DNA of 64,000 nucleotides from Mycobacterium sp. E3198 (lineage in GTDB: Bacteria > Actinomycetota > Actinomycetes > Mycobacteriales > Mycobacteriaceae): contig NZ_LZIS01000044.1 of the NCBI RefSeq assembly GCF_001667015.1, positions 1 through 64,000 of the forward strand, read 5' to 3'. Position numbers and translations under genes: made by a program. Of the stretch, positions 18,966 through 29,792 are shown one piece after another (position 1 is the first letter of the stretch; each line of letters begins with the position of its first letter). The notes below the pieces were generated by a model. It worked only from the letters and a program-made list of their open reading frames with translations, did no database searches and was not told the DNA's origin.

Positions 18966-20167
18966 CGCGACACCGCGGCCGGCATCGACTCCCAGCCGCG
19001 CACTGTCGATGTGGGGCTGAGCTGGGCCGCGGCCAGGTCAATCTCCCACTCGGGGAAGCGTTTCAGGATTTCCTCCAGGGCGACCCGTCCTTCCAGGCGC
19101 GCCAGTGCGGAGCCCAGGCAGAAGTGGGTGCCGACGCTGAACGTGAGGTGCGGCCGGGCCGACCGGTGGATGTTGAAGTCGCCGGCGTCGGGACCGAATT
19201 GACGCTCGTCGCGGCACGCCGACCCGATCAGCATCATCAGCACGCTGCCTTCGGGCACCGTCCGGTCGTGCAGATCAACGTCGCGGGTCACATATCGCGA
19301 AACGTGGGGCGCGGGTGGCTCGTAGCGCAGCAGCTCCTCGATCGCCTGCGGGATGAGTTGCGGATTTTCGGTGAGGTCGCGACGCTGGTCTGGGTGCTCC
19401 GCGAGAACCTTTCCGGCCCAACCGATCAGGCGGGTGGTGGTCTCGTTGCCCGCGCCGGCGACCACGTTGAGGTAGACCAGTATTTCCTCGCGGGTCAGCC
19501 GTCGCATGGTGCCGGTCTCGTCGACGAATTCGACGTTGAGCAATTCGGTCATGATGTCATCGGACGGATGCTCGGCACGCCAGTCGATATAGGCCTCGAA
19601 CTGCTCGCCCACCGACAGGCCGTGCTGGGCCGCGCTCATGGGCTTGCCGGCCTCGGTGCGGAGTTGGGCGTTGCCGCGGTCGCGGATGTATTCCTGATCG
19701 TCGTCGGGGATGCCGAGCAGTGAGCTGATGACCTTCATCGGCATCTGTGCGCCCAGGTCGGTGACGAAATCGAATCGACCCGAACCCACCAGCGGATCCA
19801 GGAGTTGCGCGCAGAACTCCCGGATCATCGGCTCGAGCGCCGCGATCCTGCGTGGCGTGAACATCCGCGACAACAGCTTGCGATGCACGTCGTGGATCGG
19901 CGGGTCCTCGAAGATCAGCATCCCCGAAGGGATTTCGAGGTTGGCCTTGATCAGCTCCAGGATTGCGCCCCGCGCGGAGCTGAACGTGGCGTGGTCGACG
20001 AGCGCCCTCGTGACGTCGGCGTACCGGCTCAACGCGAAGAAATCGTATTCCGCGTTGTAGTAGAGGGGCGCTTCGTCCCGCAGGCGGGCGAACATCGGAT
20101 ACGGGTCGGCGATCAGGTCGACGTCGTAGGGGTCGAAATGAACGTCGCTGTCGGTGCTCGTCGTCAC
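18962..20167 (-). CDS. Cytochrome P450
   Basis: 401 residues, soluble. The I-helix reads GAGNETT, with Asn in place of the more common His; the ExxR motif is in EELLRYEPPAP; the heme loop is FSVGTHFCLG with Cys350 as thiolate ligand. The N-terminal FDPYDVDLIADPYPMFARLR and the late HLTFSVG are typical of mycobacterial lipid- and terpene-oxidising P450s. It is the first gene of a coupled operon running to the phosphotransferase-fold protein. About 80-98 bases upstream lies a 19-bp site identical in pattern to one before the neighbouring TetR gene, so that TetR protein probably controls it. Confidence 0.93.
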   Translation of the reverse strand: MTTSTDSDVHFDPYDVDLIADPYPMFARLRDEAPLYYNAEYDFFALSRYADVTRALVDHATFSSARGAILELIKANLEIPSGMLIFEDPPIHDVHRKLLSRMFTPRRIAALEPMIREFCAQLLDPLVGSGRFDFVTDLGAQMPMKVISSLLGIPDDDQEYIRDRGNAQLRTEAGKPMSAAQHGLSVGEQFEAYIDWRAEHPSDDIMTELLNVEFVDETGTMRRLTREEILVYLNVVAGAGNETTTRLIGWAGKVLAEHPDQRRDLTENPQLIPQAIEELLRYEPPAPHVSRYVTRDVDLHDRTVPEGSVLMMLIGSACRDERQFGPDAGDFNIHRSARPHLTFSVGTHFCLGSALARLEGRVALEEILKRFPEWEIDLAAAQLSPTSTVRGWESMPAAVSR

Positions 20168-20246
20168 GAAATCTCTCCTGCCGCTGCCATTTCCGAAATC
20201 GGTCCGGACGATTTGTACATTTCGCTTAAAACCCGTGAATACGGGA

Positions 20247-20265
20247 TTACTCTATTCTCGTAGAG
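20247..20265. promoter_or_regulatory. Probable TetR operator before the P450 operon
   Basis: The 19-base sequence TTACTCTATTCTCGTAGAG contains the inverted arms CTCTA and TAGAG around six bases. A 16/19 match lies at 21028-21046, before the TetR gene itself. The site is 80-98 bases upstream of the P450 start. Two near-identical palindromes before a regulator and its neighbouring operon are strong circumstantial evidence of a shared operator. Confidence 0.7.
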
Positions 20266-20321
20266 AACCATACGGCGGGTGCCCTGGCAAGAGCCGGCGG
20301 GGCGAAACATCGTCAGCGTGC

Positions 20322-21005
20322 TCAACCCGAGGCGACCGCCCGCCGGCGTCCCGTCGGGGCCGCGCCGGTCCGGGTGAGCCGGCCCTTGCCCGAACTCTTC
20401 AAAATGCCGGTCGCGATTGCCGTCAGGATCCCGTCGAGTTGCTCGGGACTGTCGATGATGCGGTCGCCGTGGGCGAACCGCAGCAACAGCCCGTTGATGA
20501 AGGTGAGCGTGATGTTGCTCAGGTCCTCGACCACGGCCGGCTCCAACTCCCCGCCGCGCGGCATGAGCTGCACCAGGATTTCCCGGTGCAGCTTGGTGAA
20601 GCCGTCCGTCGCCTGCTGCAGGATCGCGGCCAGTGCGGGGTCACGGGTGGCCTGCATCGTCAGCTCGTAGCGGGCCTTGGTGCGCGACAACTGCGGCTCG
20701 CTGCCGGCTTGTATCACCACCTGCGATAACCGCGACGGCGACGGGTGGTGTGGGCCGGTGGAGCCTTCGTCGGCGACCGACTGCAGCGTCGCCAGGTCCA
20801 GCTCGGCCAGCCGTTCCGCCACCGCACGCAGCAGCGACGAGCGGGTCCGAAAGTAGAACGAGGTCGTGCCGTCCGGCACACGGGCCCGGCGGTCGACCTT
20901 GAGATGGCTCAGCCCCTTGGCGCCGTCTTGGGCCAAGAGATGAATCGCCGCGTCGCACAGGTCGCGGCGGCGCTCGGTGGGGTTGGGTTTTCGTCGTTTG
21001 TCCAT
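20322..21005 (-). CDS. TetR family regulator, probable repressor of the P450 operon at 20167
   Basis: 227 residues. The helix-turn-helix covers about residues 10-57 (RRRDLCDAAIHLLAQDG, then VPDGTTSFYFRTRSSLL). The C-terminal domain has a TLTFINGLLLRF helix typical of ligand pockets that accept hydrophobic molecules. The basic tail (TGRRRA) is unusual but minor. It lies just upstream of the P450 operon in the same direction, with 154 bases between. The two intergenic regions share a 19-bp palindromic site, so autoregulation together with control of the operon is the simplest reading. Confidence 0.92.
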   Translation of the reverse strand: MDKRRKPNPTERRRDLCDAAIHLLAQDGAKGLSHLKVDRRARVPDGTTSFYFRTRSSLLRAVAERLAELDLATLQSVADEGSTGPHHPSPSRLSQVVIQAGSEPQLSRTKARYELTMQATRDPALAAILQQATDGFTKLHREILVQLMPRGGELEPAVVEDLSNITLTFINGLLLRFAHGDRIIDSPEQLDGILTAIATGILKSSGKGRLTRTGAAPTGRRRAVASG

Positions 21006-21027
21006 CGCGTTTCCTCAGACGGGGAGG

Positions 21028-21046
21028 TTACTCTATATTCGTAGTG
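21028..21046. promoter_or_regulatory. Probable TetR operator before the TetR gene
   Basis: TTACTCTATATTCGTAGTG, 16 of 19 bases identical to the site at 20247-20265, with arms CTCTA and TAGTG. It is 23-41 bases upstream of the TetR start on the minus strand, where a promoter is expected, and would also face the divergent lipoprotein gene at 21120. Confidence 0.68.
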
Positions 21047-21119
21047 TCGGTAAAGAGATGACCGCGAATCGTGCGTCGTGTCAGCCGTTTCTCCGATGAA
21101 TTTGTGGTGGAATGGCCTG

Positions 21120-21704
21120 ATGGGCACCCGAAGGCTCACGAGCGTCCTTATGCTCGGGGCGGTGTTGTGCGGCTGTCACGCAACGCAACACCGGGCCGCG
21201 CCCAGCACGTCGGCCACGACCGCGTCAACCACGACCGCGTCGCCCCCGCCGCCCCCGCCGGCGGCGCCCGCGGTGAACATCCAGCCGTTACCGGTTCGGC
21301 CCGTGCAGAAGTCCCAGCCGGCGCCGCCGGCCAAGTGCCCGGCGGCGAATCCGAGCGCCCCCGCCGCACCGGCCAACGTTCTGGTCACCTGTGACCTCGC
21401 CAAAACCACCGTGTACACGTTGGGTCCCGAGACCATGCGTCTTACGCTCACACGCGTCGACCGGCCCCAGTCGCTGACATCGGGTTTCTACGAGGTGAGC
21501 CTGACGATGGACCCGCCGTCGGCGGCAGCGTGGGCGGCATACACCGCCGCGCACCTCAAAGACCATGTGGCCTTCATTCGCGACGACCTCGTTCTGGAAG
21601 CGCCGATCATCGAAGAACAAGTGACGTCCGGCAAGATCGCGCTGACCACCCAAACCGCCCAGGCCGCCGACCAGTTGGCCCAGCTGGCCGGCCGGGGCGC
21701 CTGA
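21120..21704 (+). CDS. Lipoprotein with SecD P1-head-like domain
   Basis: 194 residues from the ATG at 21120; an upstream ATG at 21078 would put 14 extra residues before the signal peptide. The export signal is MGTRRLTSVLMLGAVLCGC with a lipobox-like LCGC, so Cys19 is the likely acylated residue. A Thr/Pro-rich linker (about 25-75) leads to a C-terminal domain. Its order VSLTMDP, VAFIRDDLVLEAPIIEE, SGKIALTT and AADQLAQL follows the SecD/SecDF P1-head subdomain (alpha/beta, with the DGxVxxAPxI loop). No SecD membrane part is present. It may act at the outer face of the cytoplasmic membrane; role unknown. Confidence 0.85.
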   Translation: MGTRRLTSVLMLGAVLCGCHATQHRAAPSTSATTASTTTASPPPPPPAAPAVNIQPLPVRPVQKSQPAPPAKCPAANPSAPAAPANVLVTCDLAKTTVYTLGPETMRLTLTRVDRPQSLTSGFYEVSLTMDPPSAAAWAAYTAAHLKDHVAFIRDDLVLEAPIIEEQVTSGKIALTTQTAQAADQLAQLAGRGA

Positions 21705-21705
21705 C

Positions 21706-22533
21706 GTGGACCAGCTCGGTATCGGCTTCCTGTGCGGATTCGGCCTTCCGCCAGTGGAATTCGTGGAGCTGACGGCGGATCTCGGCTGCCGCCACATGTC
21801 GGCGGTGGTGCGGGGGCTGCCCTTGGTGCCGCTCGGCTACCCACCCTTCTCGTTGAAGGACCCGAACCTGCGGCGAGAGGTGCTGGCCGCCATGGATCAC
21901 CGCGGCGTGACGATCTCGCTCGGCGACGGCTTTCTGATCATGCCCGACACACAGACACACACGTTCGCAGCCGATCTCGACGCCCTCGCCGCGCTCGGCG
22001 TTCCGCGGATCAACGTCGTCAGCCTCGACCCCGATCTCGGCCGCACCTTCGACCAGTTCGCGACGCTGACCGAACTCGCCGCGCAACGCGGCATCCAGAC
22101 CGTCGTCGAACCCGTACCGGGCCTGACCGTCGGCGACCTGCCGACCGCGCTCGCCGCGCGGCAGCACGTGGGGAGGCCCGACTTCGGGTTGTTGATCGAC
22201 ACGATGCACCTGGTGCGATCCGGTTCAGGCGCGGCCGACGTCGCGGCCATCGATCCCGGCCACGTCGGGTACGCCCAGCTGAACGATACGACGCTGCGCC
22301 CGCGCGCCGACAACTACATGGAGGAGGCCATGTTCGAGCGCATGGTTCCCGGCGAAGGCGAATTGCCGCTGCGCGACATCCTCGTGGCGCTTCCGTCCGA
22401 CATCGTGATCGAGATCGAAGTGCCGAGGCGATCGCTGGCGCTGGAAGGCGTCAGCCCGATCGAGCGCCTGCGCCCGTGCGTCGAGGCGGCGCGGCGCTTG
22501 TTGCCGGAAACAGCGCCCGGGCCAACGAGCTAG
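21706..22533 (+). CDS. Sugar phosphate isomerase/epimerase-like TIM-barrel protein
   Basis: 275 residues starting at a GTG one base after the lipoprotein stop, so the two may be co-transcribed. The xylose-isomerase-like AP-endonuclease-2 barrel is suggested by GIGFLCGFGLPP, VEPVPGLTVGDL, GLLIDTMHLVRS, YAQLNDTT, PGEGELPLRDIL and a final IEIEVPRR. The Glu, Asp, His and Glu residues in these loops fit a divalent-metal site. Such proteins isomerise or epimerise sugars, inosose or hydroxypyruvate. Substrate unknown. It is convergent with the Gfo/Idh gene, leaving only 9 bases. Confidence 0.85.
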   Translation: MDQLGIGFLCGFGLPPVEFVELTADLGCRHMSAVVRGLPLVPLGYPPFSLKDPNLRREVLAAMDHRGVTISLGDGFLIMPDTQTHTFAADLDALAALGVPRINVVSLDPDLGRTFDQFATLTELAAQRGIQTVVEPVPGLTVGDLPTALAARQHVGRPDFGLLIDTMHLVRSGSGAADVAAIDPGHVGYAQLNDTTLRPRADNYMEEAMFERMVPGEGELPLRDILVALPSDIVIEIEVPRRSLALEGVSPIERLRPCVEAARRLLPETAPGPTS

Positions 22534-22542
22534 CGCCTAACC

Positions 22543-23541
22543 TCAGCCGGGCTCGCGCAGGGGCAGGCCGGCGGCGCGATAGATCGCGTCGATGACGGTC
22601 ATGTTCTCGATCGCGTCCTCGGGGGTCGTCTCAAACGGCTCGCCGCGCAGCACCGCCGCGGCGAACGCGTCGAGCTGATAGGCGTAGGAGGGGCGGCGTC
22701 CGAATCGCTCCACGCGTTTGCCGGCGGGCGTTCGGACGCTCAGCCGATTGATCAGGTGGGGCATTACCGGATTGCTGACCCGCACCTCACCGCGTTCGCC
22801 CACCACCCGCGCTCTGATCTCCAACAGCCGAGATGACCACATCGAGCAGCGCACCCGGCCGGTGTGCCCGGCGGCGAACTTCAGCTCGGCCGTCATGGCC
22901 CGGTCGACCCGCGGGTCCCGCAATTTCGCCTGTGCCGAAACGACTTCCGGGGTGGCACCGCCGAAAGTGCGGACCATGTGGACGGCGTAGCACCCGGCGT
23001 CCATCGTCGCCCCGCCGGCCAACGAGTAGTTGTAACGGATGTCGGAGAATTTCGGCAGCGGGAAGCACAACGCGGCCTCCACCCGCTTGAGCTTGCCGAG
23101 TTCGCCCGAGGCGATGATCTCCTCGACGCGCCGGCTCAGCGGGTGATAGCGATAGTGGAAGGCCTCCATCACCACGCGATCCGAATTCGCTGCCAGTTCG
23201 GCGATGTCGCGCGCCTCGGCGGCGTTGGCCGTGAAGGGCTTTTCGCACAGGACGTGCTTACCGGCGGCCACGGCCGCCCGGGTCCACTTGCCGTGCAGTC
23301 CGTTCGGCAGTGGGATGTAGATCGCGTCGAGGTTCGGGTCGGCGATCAGTGCGTCGTAGCCGTCGTGCACGCGCGGGATGCCGTGCTTACCGGCGAAGGC
23401 CCTTCCACGCGAAGCATCGCGCGCCGCGACGGCGACCACCTCGACCTCGCCGTTTGCCTTCGCCGGGTTGACGAGCGCCAGGGGCGCGATGTTGGCTGCG
23501 CCCAGGATCCCGAACCGGATCGGCTTTCCGTCTGCGGCCAC
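22543..23541 (-). CDS. Gfo/Idh/MocA family oxidoreductase
   Basis: 332 residues with a GTG start (MAADGKPIRFG). The N-terminal Rossmann domain has GILGAANIAP, IPLPNGLHG and the family signature CEKPFTANAAEA, which holds the catalytic-site Lys. The C-terminal sheet domain contains AGGATMDAGCYAVH. The family covers NAD(P)-dependent sugar, inositol and trans-dihydrodiol dehydrogenases; the last is suggested only by the general pattern. It faces the sugar isomerase-like gene, a pairing often seen in inositol or sugar catabolism, though they are convergent here. Confidence 0.9.
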   Translation of the reverse strand: MAADGKPIRFGILGAANIAPLALVNPAKANGEVEVVAVAARDASRGRAFAGKHGIPRVHDGYDALIADPNLDAIYIPLPNGLHGKWTRAAVAAGKHVLCEKPFTANAAEARDIAELAANSDRVVMEAFHYRYHPLSRRVEEIIASGELGKLKRVEAALCFPLPKFSDIRYNYSLAGGATMDAGCYAVHMVRTFGGATPEVVSAQAKLRDPRVDRAMTAELKFAAGHTGRVRCSMWSSRLLEIRARVVGERGEVRVSNPVMPHLINRLSVRTPAGKRVERFGRRPSYAYQLDAFAAAVLRGEPFETTPEDAIENMTVIDAIYRAAGLPLREPG

Positions 23542-23569
23542 GGACCTGACGCTAGCACCGCTTCAGCGG

Positions 23570-24793
23570 TTAACGACGGGCGAAAGCCGGTGCGTGCTCG
23601 GGACGAACGCCGACGCCGATGAAGTACGCGGGCAACACCGACAGCCACGGCAGCCGCTCCACCAGGCCGAACAGCGCCGCCGGCGGGGTGGGATCCGCGC
23701 CGCGCAGGAGCGGCCCGAGCAGCCTGGCGGCCAAGACCCGTTGCACGGCTTGGGTCGCCGCGGTGGGAATGACGCGGCGCCGGCGGACGGCCGCCAGGTC
23801 GCGATCGGTGACGCCGTGCCGCCGCAGCGGCTCGGCCAAGATGGTCGCGGCCGCGACGGCGTCTTGGACCGCCAGGTTGATGCCGACGCCTCCCAGCGGG
23901 GACATCGCGTGCGCGGCATCGCCAATGCACAGCAGCCCGTCAATGTGCCAGCGGCGCAACCGATTCACGTGGACATCGAGATGCTTGACGTCGTCCATGG
24001 AGGTCAGTGCGGCCACCGAAGCGCCCGCTTCCGGCATCAGCGCGCAGACGTCGTGACGGAACGCCTCGAGGCCTCGCGCGCGCAACTGGGCGTCGGTGCC
24101 TTTGGGTCCGAGGTACGCGATCTGGTTGTAGCCCTCGCGCGGGATCACGCCGAGACCCTTACCCGGCGCGAAGCGGGGCAGGAAGGAGAATTCCTCGTCG
24201 GCGTCGCGGGGCAACCTGAACCACCACACGTCGAAGTTCACCGGGAACTCGCGTGTCTTCAAACCGGCCTCGCGACGGGCGATGGACCACCGGCCGTCGC
24301 AGGCAACCGTCAGCTCGGCCCGCAATTCACCGGGGCCGTCGGGTCCCAGGTAGCGCACCCCGGTGATGCGGCCGCCGTCGCGCAGCAAACCGGTGACTTC
24401 GGTCTTCATCCGCATCGTGAAGCTGGACTCGGCTTTGGCGGCCTCGGCGAGCAGGTTCAACAGATCCCACTGCGGCACCATGGCGATGTAGGGGTGCGGC
24501 TGCCCGAGACGCCGCAGCCGCTCGAAGTCGATGTAGGTGACCGAGTGCCCGTTCGCCTCGAATTTCGCCTTGCGGACCTCGCTGTAATGCAGCTGTCTGA
24601 AGCGCTCCCAGAGGCCCAGCTCGTCGAGCAACCGCATGGTGGTCGGATGGACCGTGTCGCCGCGAAAGTCGCGCAGGAAGTCGCCGTGCTTCTCCAGCAG
24701 GGTGACCTGGACACCTGCCCGCGACAGGAGCAGGCCCAGCACCATCCCGGCCGGGCCGCCGCCGACGATGGCGCACGTGGTCGTCTCAACCAT
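23570..24793 (-). CDS. FAD-dependent aromatic hydroxylase-like monooxygenase (UbiH/PHBH class)
   Basis: 407 residues. The FAD site is GGGPAGM (residues about 10-16) followed by a LLEKH strand end; the FAD/NADPH motif region is VACDGRWS; the GD motif is GDAAHAMSPLGGVGIN. This is group A single-component flavin monooxygenase architecture, which hydroxylates phenolic or quinone-like rings using NAD(P)H. There is no membrane segment. Downstream of the NCS1 permease by 24 bases in the same direction, so the two may be co-transcribed and the permease could import a nitrogen-heterocycle that this enzyme hydroxylates. That link is inference. Confidence 0.9.
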   Translation of the reverse strand: MVETTTCAIVGGGPAGMVLGLLLSRAGVQVTLLEKHGDFLRDFRGDTVHPTTMRLLDELGLWERFRQLHYSEVRKAKFEANGHSVTYIDFERLRRLGQPHPYIAMVPQWDLLNLLAEAAKAESSFTMRMKTEVTGLLRDGGRITGVRYLGPDGPGELRAELTVACDGRWSIARREAGLKTREFPVNFDVWWFRLPRDADEEFSFLPRFAPGKGLGVIPREGYNQIAYLGPKGTDAQLRARGLEAFRHDVCALMPEAGASVAALTSMDDVKHLDVHVNRLRRWHIDGLLCIGDAAHAMSPLGGVGINLAVQDAVAAATILAEPLRRHGVTDRDLAAVRRRRVIPTAATQAVQRVLAARLLGPLLRGADPTPPAALFGLVERLPWLSVLPAYFIGVGVRPEHAPAFARR

Positions 24794-24817
24794 CAGCGCC
24801 CAAGCATACGGCGGCGT

Positions 24818-26467
24818 TCAACCCGGGGCGGGCAGCACGTGGTCGCCCACCCGGTCGGTGGACAGACACAGCGAGCAGACGTGCGCGCCGTGCGTGTGAC
24901 ACGCCAGCATGTCGGGCCGCTCGTAGTCGTGATGGCAGACATGGCACTTCAACTGTTCGGCCGACGGGTTGCCGTGCTCGTCGTACATGGGCGACTCGAT
25001 GCCGTCCTGGGTGCGCCGCAGGTAGTACTTGCCCTTGGTCGCGGCGGCGAGGATCGGGGGCATCACCAGCGCGAGGACGATCGCGACCAGCGGCGAGTAT
25101 GGCCGAAGCGCCGCGCCCAGGCCACCGAAGAACGCGATGACGGACAGCCCCGCCGCCAGCAGCAGCGAACCGAAGCCAACCGGGTTGACGGCATACAGCA
25201 TTCCGCGCCGGAACTCAGGCTTCTTGGGTGACAGCTGGAGCAGGTACTTGTTGAAGACGATGTCGGAGGCGACCGCCACCACCCACGCCATGCCGCAGTT
25301 GGCGTAGAAACCGAGGATGGTGTTGAGGAAGTCGAACATGTTGGCTTCCATCAGAATCAACGCGATGACGAGGTTGACGCCGAGGAACACCACGCGTCCC
25401 GGATAGTGCTTCGTGACGCGGGTGAACGAGTTGGTCCAGGCCAGTGAGCCCGAATAGGCGTTCGTCACGTTGATCTTGATCTGGCTGATCACCACCAAAA
25501 CCACCGCGAGCGTCAGCGCCAGCCAGTCGGGCATGAAGTTGCGGTAGATCAGCAGAAACTGGTGGACCGGCTGGTTGGCGATCGGCGTGGAGCCCGCGAC
25601 GTTGGAGATCAGGTAGACCGCGAGAAACAGGCCGATGACCTGTTTGGCCGCCCCGAAGACGACCCAGCCGGGGCCGGCGAGCAGCATCCAGGCCCACCAG
25701 CTCCGGGCGTTGGCCGGCGTGCGGGGCGGCATGAAGCGCAGGTAGTCGATCTGTTCGGCGATCTGGGCGATCAGCGACAGGCAGACCCCGGCCGCCAACA
25801 ATGTTGAGCCGATGTTCATCTGGCCGTTACCCGCGTGACCGCCGTACGCGAAGAACTGGCCGATCGAGTCCGGGTGACCGACCAGCAGGTAGCCGAACGG
25901 CACCACCATCAGGATCAGCCAGAGCGGCGTGGTCCAAACCTGCAGCTGGGAAAGGACTTTCATGCCGTAGATCACCAGCGGGAAGATGAGCAGCGTCGAG
26001 CAGGCGTAGCCCAACCACAGCGGCACGTGCAGGCCCAGCTGGAGCCCTTGGGCCATGATGGAGCCCTCGAGCGCGAAGAAGATGAAGGTAAACGTCGCGA
26101 AGATGACGTTGGTGACCACCGAGCCGTAGTATCCGAAGCCGCTACCGCGGGTGATGAGGTCCAAGTCGATGTTGTAGCGCGCGGCGTAGTAGGCCAGCGG
26201 CAGCCCGGTCAGGAAGATCACGACGGCGAAGATCGCGATGCCGCACAAGGCGTTTCCGGTGCCATACGCGATGCCGACGTTCGCACCGATCGCGAAGTCG
26301 GCGAGATACGCGATGCCGCCGAGGGCCGAGATGCCCACCACCGCCGTGGACCACCGCCGGTAGCTGCGTGGCGCGAACCGCAGCGTGTAGTCCTCGAGTG
26401 TTTCCTTCGCGGCAGTCATCGTGTCCAGATCGACGGCTGCGACGGACTTCTCGATGTCCGACGTCAT
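24818..26467 (-). CDS. NCS1 purine/cytosine permease family transporter with Cys-rich C-terminal tail
   Basis: 549 residues from the ATG at 26467, chosen because GGAGGG lies five bases before it; a GTG two codons upstream is too close to that site. About 12 membrane helices span residues 45-490. Conserved NCS1 stretches include AYGTGNALCG, TRGSGFGYYGS and INVTNAYSGSLAWTN. The last 60 residues form a soluble tail with a CHVC pair, a DMLAC and CSLC pair and a His, a likely zinc-binding fold. This type of tail resembles the one in NCS1 proteins fused to histidine kinases, but no kinase follows here. It probably imports a nucleobase, hydantoin or related heterocycle. Confidence 0.88.
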   Translation of the reverse strand: MTSDIEKSVAAVDLDTMTAAKETLEDYTLRFAPRSYRRWSTAVVGISALGGIAYLADFAIGANVGIAYGTGNALCGIAIFAVVIFLTGLPLAYYAARYNIDLDLITRGSGFGYYGSVVTNVIFATFTFIFFALEGSIMAQGLQLGLHVPLWLGYACSTLLIFPLVIYGMKVLSQLQVWTTPLWLILMVVPFGYLLVGHPDSIGQFFAYGGHAGNGQMNIGSTLLAAGVCLSLIAQIAEQIDYLRFMPPRTPANARSWWAWMLLAGPGWVVFGAAKQVIGLFLAVYLISNVAGSTPIANQPVHQFLLIYRNFMPDWLALTLAVVLVVISQIKINVTNAYSGSLAWTNSFTRVTKHYPGRVVFLGVNLVIALILMEANMFDFLNTILGFYANCGMAWVVAVASDIVFNKYLLQLSPKKPEFRRGMLYAVNPVGFGSLLLAAGLSVIAFFGGLGAALRPYSPLVAIVLALVMPPILAAATKGKYYLRRTQDGIESPMYDEHGNPSAEQLKCHVCHHDYERPDMLACHTHGAHVCSLCLSTDRVGDHVLPAPG

Positions 26468-26548
26468 GCCCACCCTCCGCCCGCACGGTCACAAATACCC
26501 GCCGAAGATAACCGACCCGCCTTGCGGTTTCCTGTGAGGACTGCGCCG

Positions 26549-29260
<2,712 letters not shown>

Positions 29261-29289
29261 TCATCAGTCGACCCCTGCTGTAGGTTACG

Positions 29290-29305
29290 TTTAGTATGTA
29301 CTGAA
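29290..29305. promoter_or_regulatory. Palindrome overlapping a -10-like element before the GbsR/MarR gene
   Basis: TTTAGTATGTACTGAA has arms TT-AGTA and TACT-AA with one mismatched pair. It ends 16 bases before the ATG of the regulator and includes TAGTAT, a plausible -10 hexamer. An autoregulatory operator is the simplest idea. Confidence 0.45.
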
Positions 29306-29321
29306 CGAACTGATTGAGGCC

Positions 29322-29792
29322 ATGTCACCGGAAGAGACCGAGTTCGTCGACCGCCTTGGGTTGTTCTTCGAGCTCCTCGGCGCCACCCGCACGATGGGTC
29401 GGGTTTACGGGTGGCTTTTGATCTGCGATCCGCCGCAGCAGTCGTTGACCCAGCTGGCCGACGCGCTGTCGGTGAGCAAGGCATCGATCAGTACCGTCGC
29501 CCGCCAGCTGCTGGAAGGCGGCATGGTGCAGCGCTTGCCGAGCCCGAACCGCCAGCACCTCTACCGGGTCACGCCGGGCGGGTTCACCAGCGTCCTGGAA
29601 ACGCAGCTCTCGCTGATGCGGCTGGGCATCGAGCCCGCCGACTTCGCCCTGTCGATGCTGGGTGCGGACCGCGCCGAGCAGCGGCAGCGCGTCGAGGATT
29701 TCCGCGATTTCTGCGAATTCTGCACCCGGGACTATCGCGACCAGCTGATGCGGATGTGGAGCGAGTATCGGGAGGGAAAAAGACAGCCATGA
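29322..29792 (+). CDS. GbsR/MarR-like transcriptional regulator
   Basis: 156 residues. The opening ETEFVDRLGLFFELLGATRTMGRVYGWLLI matches the GbsR group of winged-helix regulators. The recognition helix lies in LADALSVSKASISTVARQLL (about 45-65), followed by a wing in LPSPNRQHLYRV. The C-terminal helices probably mediate dimerisation. A TTGAGG ribosome-binding site sits before the ATG. Its stop overlaps the methyltransferase start (ATGA), so it probably regulates that gene. Ligand unknown; GbsR proteins elsewhere sense choline or respond to osmolytes, but that is not implied here. Confidence 0.9.
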   Translation: MSPEETEFVDRLGLFFELLGATRTMGRVYGWLLICDPPQQSLTQLADALSVSKASISTVARQLLEGGMVQRLPSPNRQHLYRVTPGGFTSVLETQLSLMRLGIEPADFALSMLGADRAEQRQRVEDFRDFCEFCTRDYRDQLMRMWSEYREGKRQP

